The notes beneath the pieces are model-generated. The model searched no databases. It had not been told where the DNA came from and saw only the letters and a program-made list of their open reading frames with translations. 64,000 nucleotides of DNA from Phytophthora hibernalis. Lineage: Eukaryota > Oomycota > Peronosporomycetes > Peronosporales > Peronosporaceae. The translations under genes and the position numbers were made by a program. Below, piece by piece: positions 22,560 through 33,480 of the stretch (within the stretch, counting starts at the first letter, position 1; every line of letters begins with the position of its first letter). The stretch spans positions 558,001-622,000 of the forward strand of contig JAAKBF010000001.1 of the NCBI GenBank assembly GCA_012656075.1, in the 5' to 3' direction.

Positions 22560-23834
22560 TTATTTAGTGCTTTCGATATTCTGCTCGTCTCTAGTTGCGT
22601 TAGACATCACGTTGCTCGACGCACAGAGTTGTTTCAGCATCTCGAGCTGCTGGCGCTGCATTTCTTCCAACCGCTGGTTGGACTTCATGATAGTGTCGAG
22701 CTTTCGCACGTTTTCATCCTTTTCACTTTGTCGACGCTCTGGCAAAATTGATCCCTGACGAGTGCTGCGCGCGGCTTCTGTCTTTTCTTCCGTCTTTTGT
22801 CTCTTCGACGTCGTAGCCGTGTTTTCAGCTGTAGCTATAGCAGGATCCGAGCGCTTCAGTTGGCCGCCAATCCTGTCAAACGCTTGCATCAATTCCTGCT
22901 GTCCATCAAATGACTGCGTGCTACTCGCCAGCTCGCTGTCTCCACTGAGCAATTCCATTTTCTCCTCAGTCACCAACCCTTTTTCCTCGTGGTGTACCTT
23001 ACCTGTTGCACGGCCCGATAACACGGGGTGTCTCTCCTTGAATCTGCGCAACCAGCCTTCCTTCAGTCTATCTTCCCCTGCACCTCCACCATTCAGTTCT
23101 CGATATTTGTCATTAGCTCTAGCAAGGATGTCGTGCTTGGTCAAGCATGCACCTCGACTCTGCATGTCCAGAATCCACGCCACCAACTCTTGCTCCGGTC
23201 CCCCTTCCAGCAACGGTCTCGGTCCTCTTCTCCGATCAACTTCTCCTCGTTGCACACGCAGCACTCGACGTCGAATGGTACGTTGGTGCAGCAACGGGAA
23301 GCGCTGCGTGACCTCACTCATGGGCCTCCCAGCCAAGTACATCTCCACGGCCGCCTCCATGTGCTTCCTATTGTACTTTCTCGTCTTCACGGGCTCCGTA
23401 GTTTCCTCCACTTCTCCACCTTCAACTTCCTTTAACTCGACATGTTGAACCATTTCAGGGGCCTTGACACTCTCACCTTCATGGACGTTCACCACTTTAC
23501 CGTCATTTACTATAACTTTTAGTTCTTCCTCGTTACTTGGTGGGTTGCCTTTCATGATATTTGAGAGACTTCCCGAGCGTAAATTAAGCTCGGGGTGCCT
23601 CGCCACGAAGCGATTGCACCAGCCCATGCCCACACTTTTGGCCTCTTCTTCTTGTTGTAACATTTCTTGGGCCTGCGTGATGACGTCGTCACGTGCGACT
23701 CGTCGCCCGGAGCTCTGCCGCGTTAAGACCCACTGCACCAGCTGTATCTCCAGATCCCTAGACAGCAGTGGCTTCGGCCCGCGGCGTCGCGCGGGGCTGT
23801 CGGGGGCGTCCATCGAAGAGCACTTGCGCGTCAT
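22560..23834 (-). CDS. double CENP-B-type helix-turn-helix protein
   Basis: A single exon of 424 residues from ATG 23834; the frame extends upstream only as the antisense of the neighbouring protease gene. Two helix-turn-helix regions of the Tc5/CENP-B kind occur. The first (about 15-85) has GPKPLLSRDLEIQLVQWVLT and ends in GWCNRFVARHPEL. The second follows a homeodomain-like RKYNRKHMEAAVEMYLAG region and has GPRPLLEGGPEQELVAWIL ending in GWLRRFKERHPVL. After these comes a basic/Ser region and a predicted coiled coil (KSNQRLEEMQRQQLEMLKQL). A DDE transposase domain is absent, so this is not an autonomous pogo/Tc5 transposase. A DNA-binding protein derived from one is likely. The frame is clean, unlike many neighbours. 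Confidence 0.72.
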   Translation of the reverse strand: MTRKCSSMDAPDSPARRRGPKPLLSRDLEIQLVQWVLTRQSSGRRVARDDVITQAQEMLQQEEEAKSVGMGWCNRFVARHPELNLRSGSLSNIMKGNPPSNEEELKVIVNDGKVVNVHEGESVKAPEMVQHVELKEVEGGEVEETTEPVKTRKYNRKHMEAAVEMYLAGRPMSEVTQRFPLLHQRTIRRRVLRVQRGEVDRRRGPRPLLEGGPEQELVAWILDMQSRGACLTKHDILARANDKYRELNGGGAGEDRLKEGWLRRFKERHPVLSGRATGKVHHEEKGLVTEEKMELLSGDSELASSTQSFDGQQELMQAFDRIGGQLKRSDPAIATAENTATTSKRQKTEEKTEAARSTRQGSILPERRQSEKDENVRKLDTIMKSNQRLEEMQRQQLEMLKQLCASSNVMSNATRDEQNIESTK

Positions 23835-23929
23835 TATTGCCAATAATTTATGTGTAGACAAAAAATCACGATGATGAATTGTTGTATTTACGACAAGAGG
23901 AAACATGTGGGCAAGTATTATAGCAATAC

Positions 23930-25531
23930 TTAGAAGTTGTAGTTGGTTTTCTTGCTCTCGAGCACGCGGCGTAGCATCCAGCCGTCTGTGTCGCGAACAG
24001 TGGAAGAGGTGAGTGCATCCATGAGGCATGGCTTGAAGTTGGCAGGTTTGGGCTCCTGGTAAAAGTCTGGCAGTCCGAAGCCGTGACCCATTTCGTGCGA
24101 GACGATCTCGAGCTCTTGGTCGTCGAGGTGTTCCAACATGTTGTCGAGGTTCACTTGCTGTCCCCAGTAAGTACCCCAACCGCCACCAAGACCCTGCTTC
24201 GGCCAGAGCGAGATGTCGAAGGGCTCACCCGTGCAACCGCTAGATTCCGACCAACCGTCCGTGGCTCCGTCGTTATAGGAACGGTAGCACTTGGTAGGAC
24301 ACTGCGGTGATCCATCCTTGTCAAGATCGCCGGCGTAGATCGTGCCCAGCGAGTCATCGCTCCAACCCAAGAGGGATTTGTCCTGACGGCGAAACCCACG
24401 ACGTTGACCTTGATTTCATCGTGCGGCCAGCAGTTGTAGCCGACGAGCCAGTGGTTCCACGCAGCGTGCTGACGGGAGAGCATGTCTTGGAACTTGGAAG
24501 CGATTTCCTTGTCCAGTTTCTTGTCGCTATCCCAGCGAACGCAGTAATTGATGGAGCCTTTGTTGGCAACGAGGTGATCCAAGATCCAGTTGTCGTAGGC
24601 CGTGACCTCCGCCTTCATGCGGTTCTCCCAGATCCACTCGAGGTCCTTCGCACTGATGTACGTGTCGGGGTCACCAACAACGCACTTGTCAGATCCCGAC
24701 GTGATGGTTCCGAATGTAGCATGGTCACCGCTTCCGGTACGGTTCGAGGATGTTTGGGTTGTTGTTGATGATGCTTGTTCGCCAGCTCCACTTGTAGAAG
24801 TTGCAGGTGATGACGATATCTGAGCTGTCTGCGATGAATCCTCCTCGTTTCCGATTCCGCTGGACGTCGTAGACACAGCTGACGATGTAATGGGGGTGAG
24901 CTTTCGTACTCTCCAGTAGCCGCCGACGTGGGGGTGTTCGACGAAGATGCCATTGACGATGGTGACTGATTGACATCCCCGTTGGGAGCTGTAGTAGTCG
25001 TCGGGGTGATGTTCGAGGGGCCCTCTGTTGAAGTGGAGACCTGCTCCTCGTCCGAGCCGCTGCACTCGAGACTGCCAGGGTTGAACTCATCGTCAGAACC
25101 ACTGCATTCCAGCGACATTTCTCCTTGACCACCGAAACCGCTCGGCTCGCCGCTCGCCGTCGTCCAAGCCCCAGAAGACGCCGTGGATGTCAAACCTGTT
25201 TGATGCGGCCATCCTTGGTCTTCAGTTCTACTGGTCTGGCCACTCGGTGCTGTCCACGCCGAAGGAGAGTCCGTTGTAGCAGGCTGCGACCAGCCCTGAT
25301 AACCACTTCCGCTGGGAGCTGTGAGAGGTACACTGTTCGAGGACGATGCTGTCTGAGCCCACTGGTTTTCAAAGCCACCACCCGAAGCGGTGGCCGTATC
25401 ACCTCCGGGGATACAGTCCCTGCAGTTTGCGAGATGTCACCTTCTCCGCCGAAGTCGATGGCAGATGACGTTGCGACCAAGGAGGACGCGAGAAGCACAG
25501 CATGAATGCGCGTGAATCGGTTCGGTGCCAT
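23930..25531 (-). CDS. secreted zinc metalloprotease, copy 1 (frameshifted)
   Basis: Member of the window's metzincin-like family. From ATG 25531 a signal peptide (MAPNRFTRIHAVLLASSLVA) leads into a Ser/Thr-rich linker with acidic LECSGSDDE repeats, then a catalytic region with zinc motif HEMGHGFGLPD near 24075-24110. Three one-base losses break the frame, near 25411 (C run), 24905 (C run) and 24385 (GTCAGG where copy 2 has GTCAAGG). Correcting them gives 534 residues. The last 750 or so bases are nearly identical to copy 2 at 44.9-45.6 kb, although this copy is in opposite orientation and about 20 kb away. That implies recent duplication or gene conversion. It is predicted to be exported and to cleave proteins; the substrate is unknown. 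Confidence 0.75.
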
Positions 25532-26539
25532 CTTTCTCGAAGAAAAACTAATATGCAGCGCATGAGTCGATCGTGATTCGTACTCTCGCTCTCAGTAGGA
25601 TACGTACGGCAACCCAGCCCTCGTGTTTCTCGCGAATAAACTGCGTTACGGTTAATCTGTTGTTCCAGGTGTATTATACAGTACAGCATATGTAAAGCAC
25701 TTGACCGTGCTCCAAAACCTTTCGTTTTTCGTGAATATATGTCCTGCCTACGTTAGGTATGCATTCAAGTATTTCGTTGAAACAATCACGCTTTATCTGA
25801 TGACTACCCTGCTATTGATACCGGTAAGTCAAAGTAACGTTATGCCGTTATCAATGGGTGCGCATTTTTTCACGTGTGTAATTACAGTTTTTCACGTGGA
25901 TGGACAAATTGAACGTCTATCCAATTTTTTCGCGTGCGACCTGCAGGTTTTCACGTGTGTTTTGCGTGGTCGTACGCAATTTTGGCAGACTGTGAAGCAT
26001 GATCAATCACAGCGACTTCTTCAACGCATCCGTTTCAGAACAACTCGCCGCTGCAAGTTCTTTTCATATATGTGGTAGTTTGCACAAGCGGTGGCTGCGA
26101 TGGATTCATAGGACGGGTCTGTTGGAAATGCTTCGGGCAGTGACGACAGTTCTTTCGACTACAATGCGGCTTCTTCGGAGTCTTCCGACGCGAGGGGTGC
26201 TGTTGTATACTTCGAAGTATAACTTGTGTTGGCCATTGAATTACCCCTTGTCAGGCGGCTAAAAGCAGATCCCGATCAGCCTAATAGTCCGAATTGGAGA
26301 GCGTTCAATTTGATAGTGTTGATAACGTTCGCTTCAAGTCCAAGCACAAATACAGGGTACGACTACATCCGAAGCACTCAGCCGTTACTACTTTCTCACA
26401 AACCCCACTACTTTCTTCATAATACCGGTACATGTATTTTCAAGTACCGGTACACGCTCGAAAAGACACCTTAAGTACGATTTAGGCGATTAAGTACGAT
26501 GGTATAAACGAATGGGAACTCGTTACGTAGACCAACTAT
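25532..26539. other. intergenic, no gene seen
   Basis: About 1 kb upstream of metalloprotease copy 1. It carries a cluster of four related words TTTCACGTG or TTTCGCGTG between 25866 and 25965, three TACCGGTA words (25819, 26423 and 26445) and a 16-base perfect palindrome TATACTTCGAAGTATA at 26206-26221. These may be promoter or chromatin elements; nothing coding is evident. Confidence 0.5.
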
Positions 26540-26676
26540 ATGGACATAAAACCAACTATCCTGCAACTTAAGCACCTCTTACAGCAACTGTACTCCGACC
26601 CCGAAACCTCCCCTCCGGGAGTGGCATGGCAAATGTCGAGGTTTAGCACACCGAGCGAAGGCTTCGCTTCGCTGGC
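26540..26676 (+). pseudogene. ORF interrupted by copia insertion
   Basis: An ATG at 26540 opens a frame (MDIKPTILQLKHLLQQLY onward) that runs into the left LTR. Removing the element and one copy of the CTGGC target duplication lets the frame continue from 32533 for about 14 codons. A one-base shift would give a longer continuation ending near 32628. I cannot name the protein. It appears to be a short gene or TE remnant that was the insertion target. Confidence 0.3.
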
Positions 26677-26877
26677 TGTTAAGAGGCTATATGATTGGCT
26701 GAATATAAACTCATATATAACCAATAGAAAAGCACAAGACATCTTACTTCATAAGGATACTTACTAAGTACACAATTTGCCGAGGGATGTTAAGTTGAGA
26801 GGAGGACGCGTGGCAACAATGCCCGCCTTGAAAGTCCTCCTCACTTCCGAACTGATGGTTTTACAAAGAGTCTAATA
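26677..26877 (+). repeat. 5' LTR of copia element
   Basis: 201 bases, TGTTAAG to TCTAATA, matching the right LTR with about 94% identity and preceded by target duplication CTGGC. No clear tRNA primer-binding match was recognised just downstream. Confidence 0.9.
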
Positions 26878-26903
26878 TTTCAGATACGAACTGAGACGTA
26901 ACC

Positions 26904-29900
26904 ATGGGCAAAGGTTACACGAGGAGTGTCCGAGTCATGGGACTGGAGAAGTTGACTGGTGCTGACTTCAATGTGTGGAAGGACAAAGTACTGACCCACA
27001 TTGAGACGCTAGATGAGGCGTACCATCGTGGGTTGTTGGAAAAGGACCAACCTAGGGCTACGGTTGTCATGATGGACTTCCTGGAAGCCACACCGGAAAA
27101 GCCCGTGATCACTGTGGAAGATGAGATTACGCAGCAGGAGGCAAAGGACCTGCGCTGGTGCCACCAACATTGGACTAGGGCTCACGCTGAACTGAAAATT
27201 TGTTCAACCAGGCGTTGCCTAACGTCTTTCTGTGCGGTTTGGTGGATAATGTGTCCAGGATGCAGCTTTGCGACATCTGGAAGGAGCTGGAGCTAAAGTT
27301 TGGCTCTGGTGACACTGGAGGTATAATCGAGTTACTTTGGCAGTGGGAGCGCGTAACTACGGCCAACTGGGGAAACTTGGGGCTACTGTTCAGCCAGCTC
27401 AAGAAACTGCGGAACGACGTTAACCGCAAGATGAGGGCTCTGGTTGGAAAGGAAATGATCACGGAACCCTGTCTCTGCATGCAGGTGCTGGCGCTCCTTC
27501 CAAGTGAGTTTTGGGGAAGCACCATCACCATGACAGAGGCGGAGTTTACGATTAAAAATGTGGAGACAGGTCTCCGTCGCGTGTTTGGAGATCGATCGAG
27601 GAAGGAGATCGACATGCTGACGGAGAAGAGGCGTCCGTTGGCGATCAACATTGCGAGGAAGTTCACGGGCAAGAAAAGAAGCAAAGATGAGGCCATGGGA
27701 CACCAAACGAAGGAATGCTTCTACTGTTTCGAGAACGGCCATTGGAAGAAGGATTGCCCGGTGGTGGTTGCGGATCGTGATCCAGACCGAACCGGTGGGC
27801 CACTGTTCCGGTCGAACATCAGGACGGCGCCTGGAGCGAAAAAGAAGAGGGTGATGGCGGTGAAGAAAGGACCCGTGTCGACTACCAAGACGAAGGCAAC
27901 TGCTCAACCAGCGGAAAGAACGCCTCTCGAAGATTTGGTGTTCGATCGCGAGCTGGAAAAGGCGATTAAGGATGCGGATGAGTTCGAGTTCAAGGAGGCG
28001 GTTCCTTTGAGTGAATCGAGCAAAAACGAGACGCCAATGAACTCAGTGGACGTCGACTCTGAGGTACGGAAATTATATCCGGGATACCTCTATAAGCTGA
28101 AGCAACTAAGGGTGACTAACAATCTGTGGGTGGTTGATACAGGGGCAGGTCACGCAATAAGCTCGGAGCGCGGATGGTTCAGTCACCTTGGCAAAGGACG
28201 AACGCACACATTCGAGTACGGCAACGGAGGGACCTCATCGAGCGAGTTACAAGGAACAGTGAGATTTAGTATACTGAAATCAGGGTGTTATTACAGTACT
28301 ATCTCAATAAAGAATGTTGCCTTTGATCAGAATTGTGGTAGTAACTTTCTTAGTGCCTACTACTTAGCCACACAAGGGTACCACCATATTCAATCTAAAA
28401 ATGGGGATATTTTTACTTTCTTGAAAGTAAGAACCGATTCATATTTGCTGCAGTTGCAATAGATGAGGTGTACTATCTCCCTAGTAGGCCATATATGTCT
28501 AACGCCAAAGTACTATCAGTTGGAACAAATACTCGACTTAATGTTCAGAAGACACTTAAAGAATGGCATCTGAGATTAGGTCATGTTGGAAAAGGCAGGA
28601 GTAAATATCCTGGCCGGCAATATTGTGAAAGATGCGCCACAATTGTCACGACGAGAAAGGGAAAGTGTACCATTCTTTTGTCGTACCTGTGAACTGGCAA
28701 AATCACGACGGATGTCATATAGGAATATGGTAGGCGAAAAGGCGTATGTTCCTCTTCATACTCTGCACATGGACTCAGTGGGAAAAATAAAACCACAAGG
28801 TCTGTATACTACTAACGGGCACAAGTATGCCCTAGCTGTAATTGACGACGCTACGGCTTATAAATGGTACTTCGTGATGAAGTCACTAAAAGAGGTCGGA
28901 ACTATTGTAAAAGTTCTCATTAAACAATTGGAAAAACAATTCCCGTATACAGTTAAAAGAATAAGGACGGGTGGGGGTACTGAATTTGTCAACACTGTAT
29001 TAAAAACTACTGTGATAAGAATGGTATTGTGTACCAGCAGTCCAATGTGGAATCTCAGGAAGAAAATGGATCTGCCGAACGAGCACACCAGACAATTATG
29101 GGCAAAGTTAGATGTGCGTTAATGGGGTCCGGAATGGCTGCGAAATGGTGGCCGGAGGCACTAAAATATATGACGACAGTCAATAATAGGATTCCCACGG
29201 CCCGACTTAAAGGTAAGTGCCCATATGAGGCATTATTTGGAGTCCAACCAACCGGAATGAAGCTAATAATATGGGGCAGTACATGCTACGCCCATATACC
29301 AAAATCTAAACGAACCAATCAAAAACTCAGTAATAGGTCTATAGAGTGTAAACTTCTTGGTCTTTCCGATAGGTATAAAGGCTATCGCCTACTGGACGTA
29401 AAAGGCAATAGGTACCTCAATGCCCGAGATGTCAATTTTGGGACGACATATACTGAGGGGCTGATTGCACGGTCATTTCCATCAGGAAATATTGAGTTAG
29501 CCAATGAATGTGTCCTAGAAATTGAAAAAAAAGAAAAGGAGAAATAAACTAATTTGCCCCAAAAGCGACTACGTGTTGACGATGGAGAGGAAGAGGTTGT
29601 GACAAGTACAGAAACAGTGGGAGATGTTAAACAACGTGTATCTGTTCCCCTATTCCTCGAAGTCGTCGGAAAAGGCACCCCAACTCCCGCCTTAGGGATT
29701 ATATAGTATCAATCAATGCTGTCACAACCAGAACGAAAGTGATACCGATCCCTAGGTCAATAAAGGAAGCAAGACGAGGTCCACATGCTAAACAGTGGGA
29801 GACAGCATTGCAGATTGAATACCAGGCATTAGTAGCCAATGATACATGGGAAATAGTACATTTACCGAAAGGACGCAAAATATTAGGGTGTCACTGGGTA

Positions 29901-31278
29901 TTTGATGTGAAATATAACCCAGATGGAACGGTTAAAAGGTTTAAAGCAAGACTAGCTGTAAGAGGAAACACTTAAATCCACGGGGTCGATTTCGATGAGA
30001 TATTTTCTCCGGTAGCTCGGTATGAATCATTGAGACTACTACTGGCAATAGCAACTATAAAGAACTTTCATGTCCACCAAATGGATGTGTCTACTGCATT
30101 TCTTAATGGGTCGCTATTTGAGGAAATTTACATGCAACAACCACACGGCTTTAGGCATGGCGACGCGTCCCGCGTTTGCAAACTGAAAAAGAGTTTGTAC
30201 GGGCTCAAACAGGCTCCGCGTATTTGGTATGCGCTTCTCAATAAGTTCTTGGTAAGCATAGGGTTTTGTCGATGCAAAAAGGAGTTCTGTTTGTACCGAC
30301 AAAAGTGGGAGGTAAATGGAGTGACGCTTGTAGTACTTATTTGCGTTTACGAGGATGATATTACTATTGCTGCGAGTGATATGAAACTGATGCAAAAGGT
30401 GAAGACCAAACTGGCTTCGAGATTTACTATGAAAGACCTTGGTGATATCCACTACTAAGTCTCTTAAAGATGGAGATTAAGGGACCGGGCCAATAGGATT
30501 ATAAGTATGTCACAACATAAATATATTATGGACTTACTAAAAAGTTTGATATGAGTGAGAGTAATACAGAGCCAACTCCCCAAGCTAAAAGTGTGGTCCT
30601 TGAGAAAGAGGACAAGTTTAATCCGGAGCAAATAGCAGCTCAGCCATTCGATTATAGAGGATTAGTGGGGTCACTGATGTACCTTGTGAGAGGTACACGC
30701 CCTGATATAGCAAATGCTGTCAGAGAATTGAGTAAGTTTCTGTAATGCTATAATAAGAGCCATTATAAGGCTGCCCAGAGAGTACTAAAGTATCTGAAAG
30801 GAACGTCGATGTACGGTCTAGTATTTGACGGAAAGAGTAAAGAGGTGATATATGAACTGTACACAGACGCGAGCTTCGCGAATGCTAATGAAAACAGAAA
30901 GTCAGTTACTGGGTATGTATTATGGCGGTTTCGTGTATTACTTGGAAAAGTTCAAGGCGAAGTACAGTGAGTCTCCATACAGCACAGTCAGAATTAATAG
31001 CTGCCAGTGAAGGGGTTAAAGAGAGTGAATGGTTATGGATATTACTGGAGGAACTGGGATTTAAGCAAACTCAGCCGATAGTATGTTGGTGTGATAATAA
31101 GGGAGCGATTAGTATTATCAAAGATCCAGCTAATCACACATCAACTAAACATATTGATATTAAAGGGCTATTTGCTAGGGAAGTTCATGATGAGGGAAGA
31201 ATAGTAGTCTCATACTGCAAAACGAATGATATGATAGCGGATGCCCACACGAAGGCACTACCTCAAAATCAATTTTAG
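26904..31278 (+). pseudogene. copia gag-pol relic
   Basis: Starts at ATG 26904 (MGKGYTRSVRVMGLEKLTG). A frame change near 27195 leads into the rest of Gag. The zinc knuckle CFYCFENGHWKKDC lies near 27717-27760, the aspartic protease VVDTGAG near 28130, integrase residues HMDSVG, VIDDAT and TGGGTEF at 28765-28990, reverse transcriptase from 29739 and RNase H at 30922-31278. Breaks include a stop at 28460, frame changes near 28580 and 29030, stops at 29546 and 29973, and stops between 30456 and 30920. The reverse transcriptase active-site box reads YEDD instead of YVDD. The element therefore encodes no complete polyprotein. Confidence 0.88.
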
Positions 31279-32325
31279 AAACTCAGGAATTTAATGGGCG
31301 TAAAGAATTTGAGTTTAACTTTACCTCAATAGGTGTAGGGCTCTAGGTGGCGCGGCTACATCCCGCACAATAAACTAAGTGATATCTTTGAAGTTGAATG
31401 AAGCCATATGGCTATCCATATCAAGTTGAAGAGAAAGATACCGTTAAAGTTGTAGTGCAAGGACGAGGTTCAAAGTACAAGGACAAGGCGCAAGTTGAAG
31501 TGAAAGAAAGATCTGAAGTTGAAGTGGGTTGAGGACAAGCCTTGTGAGTTTAAAGGCAAACAATAAGACGTAACGTTATCGTATTAATTAACTCCCAGTT
31601 GCGTAAAAGTTAAAGGTTAAAGATAAGACTACGACACTCCATGATACCATGAAGCAAGCAGAGGCAGAGCCCCGTTGACCGCAGTCGAGGTTAATGCGGC
31701 GAATTGGAACTATGCCACGCGCGCACCCCGGCCTATGGGTGGTGGTGCCACAGGATTGCTCCTGTTTTTAGCAGTGTTTGTCGTAGCCCCCCGAAGGGTT
31801 TGAAAGCGACCATTGGCGCTTAGTCGAACCAAAACTTGAGAGTGCAAATTTGAGAGTGAATGAGCTGGTAGCAATTGCTGCTAGCAAATGCACAAAAGAG
31901 AGAGACACTTAGAGGCAGAGACCATAAGGAATTAGGAAATCATAAGGAATAAGGTGTCTAATGGGGTACAAATTTGGAGCTATGTCAAATATAGGGAATA
32001 GGTCGAAGTAATGAGCTGTCACAAAAGTTGAGTGGTGCAAACTAAATAGGAGCCACAAAATTTGGATCGCCTAAGTTGGGAAAAGTCGCGACGCGAAAGG
32101 TCGCATGGTATTTGTGAAGGGTCGCAGCTTGATTTAGGTTGGGCCAAGACATATGCGATCCATAATAGGATAGGAGAGGATGTGCTTACAGTAAGTGCCA
32201 CATAATTTGGTCGGAAAGGAGCGACACGAAAGGTCGTTGGTATTTTGGAATTATCGCAAAATAGGACGACATTTCAAATGTGATTATTGAAAGGATAGGA
32301 GATGTGCTTTTATTTTTAGTGGGAG
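31279..32325 (+). other. non-coding tail of the copia element
   Basis: About 1 kb between RNase H and the right LTR without a protein. It has two degenerate direct repeats: AAGTTGAAG-type units around 31390-31550, and a unit with CGCGACGCGAAAGGTCGC near 32085 that recurs as AGCGACACGAAAGGTCG near 32220. Copia elements often end soon after RNase H, so this long tail is unusual. Confidence 0.5.
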
Positions 32326-32527
32326 TGTTAAGAGGCTATATGCTTGGCTGAAAATACACTCATATATAACTAATGGGAAAAGCTCAAGACATCTTACTTC
32401 ATAAGGATACTTACTAAGTACACAATTTGCCGAGGGATGCTAAGTTGAGAGGAGGACGCGTGGCAACAATGCCCGCCTTGAAAGTCCTCCTCACTTTCGA
32501 ACTGACGGCTTTACAAAGATTCTAATA
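32326..32527 (+). repeat. 3' LTR of copia element
   Basis: 202 bases, TGTTAAG to TCTAATA, followed directly by the second CTGGC target duplication. It differs from the left LTR at about 11 positions plus one inserted base. Confidence 0.9.
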
Positions 32528-32934
32528 CTGGCCAAGCCCGTTCGTTTGACCCTAGTCTTGCAGCGCTGCGCTTGATCTCGCCGGCTGAAGTTGCTTTTCA
32601 GGTAGTAGGATTATTCGCCTGGCTTTAACTTTGAGGTCAAATAGCATCACTTCGTTTCTAATTTTTATTTAGTTTAAAAACGGTTGCTAACGTTACTTGC
32701 GTATTTACTCAAACGAAACTCCTCCCAATGTGTGTAGCTTTCTCACCGTGTATCCATCCATAGACCACCGGGCGTAGTAATTTCCCTAAATTTTGTTGGC
32801 CAAGATAGCTGCAGGAAATATTACTTGAATAAGTTTCCTTGACTGATACGATATTAGATTTTGTACGTAGTCTTGCATGAAAGTGAGAAGATAAGTCGTC
32901 AATTCAACGGCGCACGCATATTTTTACTATAAGA

Positions 32935-33480
32935 GATTATGGTGATGATGAGTGGGTTGAAGACTGCGACATCGACGCACTTACATATGATGAAGATGAG
33001 GACGTGAAAGTAACGGAACTGTCCGAATCGGTATGCGTGTCGGCGGCACGCAACCAGAAGCCCATCTCGATGATGCGCTCCGACGGGTGGAAATACGGTA
33101 CGTTATGTTAATCATATACATACAACATAAGAGGATTTTGACTGCGTGGACATCTAACATAGCGAACAACATTACCAACTGCGGTGGCTATATGTAGATC
33201 CTACTAAATTCGGACCAGACCCGATCTATGCGGATCTGTATGATGGTTCTTACGGCCCTATCAACAGTGCCATGGATACATATCGTGAACGATCCATTGG
33301 CAGTCTTTTTCTACTTCATTCCGCCTAAACTACGGGTCCAGACTGAGGTTGAGGGTAATCGCTATCGAACCCAGACGATTCCGCTTCGTACACATAGTAT
33401 TCGTTTGCAGCAGCGTCGGACCGACGGTGATTCAGAGGCCTTGGGGGAGATTGCAGATAATTGAGCGTCGGCTATCAGTC
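32935..33480 (+). mobile_element. piggyBac-like transposase relic
   Basis: An acidic exon at about 32935-33097 ends in RSDGWKY. After a 100-base intron (33098-33197, GTACGT to TGTAG) comes DPTKFGPDPIYADLYDGSYGP and then, one frame over, NDPLAVFFYFIPPKLRV and a Tyr/Arg-rich helix. The same block order occurs in the element at 59.4-63.8 kb (DGWNF, intron, DPSTPP, GEYGP, PLRLFFYFMPPRL), with the intron at exactly the same codon position and phase. The DDE catalytic part is not recognisable after this point. A frame change lies near 33260. This is a decayed member of the same family. Confidence 0.7.

Larger units (their letters stand above)
26677..32527 (+). mobile_element. Ty1/copia LTR retrotransposon, degenerate
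   Basis: A 5.85 kb element with LTRs at 26677-26877 and 32326-32527, flanked by the 5-base direct repeat CTGGC (26672-26676 and 32528-32532). Internal order is Gag with zinc knuckle, protease, integrase, reverse transcriptase, RNase H, which is the copia order. The LTRs begin TGTTAAG and end TCTAATA, so the usual CA end is not kept. About 11 substitutions and one indel separate the two LTRs (roughly 94% identity), which agrees with the multiple stops and frame changes inside. A purine-rich AGTGGGAG precedes the right LTR. It is inactive as it stands. Confidence 0.92.

Noticed and set aside
22560..24179. Longer version of the CENP-B-type protein starting at 24179
   Set aside because: The extra N-terminus is the antisense reading of the metalloprotease 3' end; the same residues appear as an antisense frame in copy 2.
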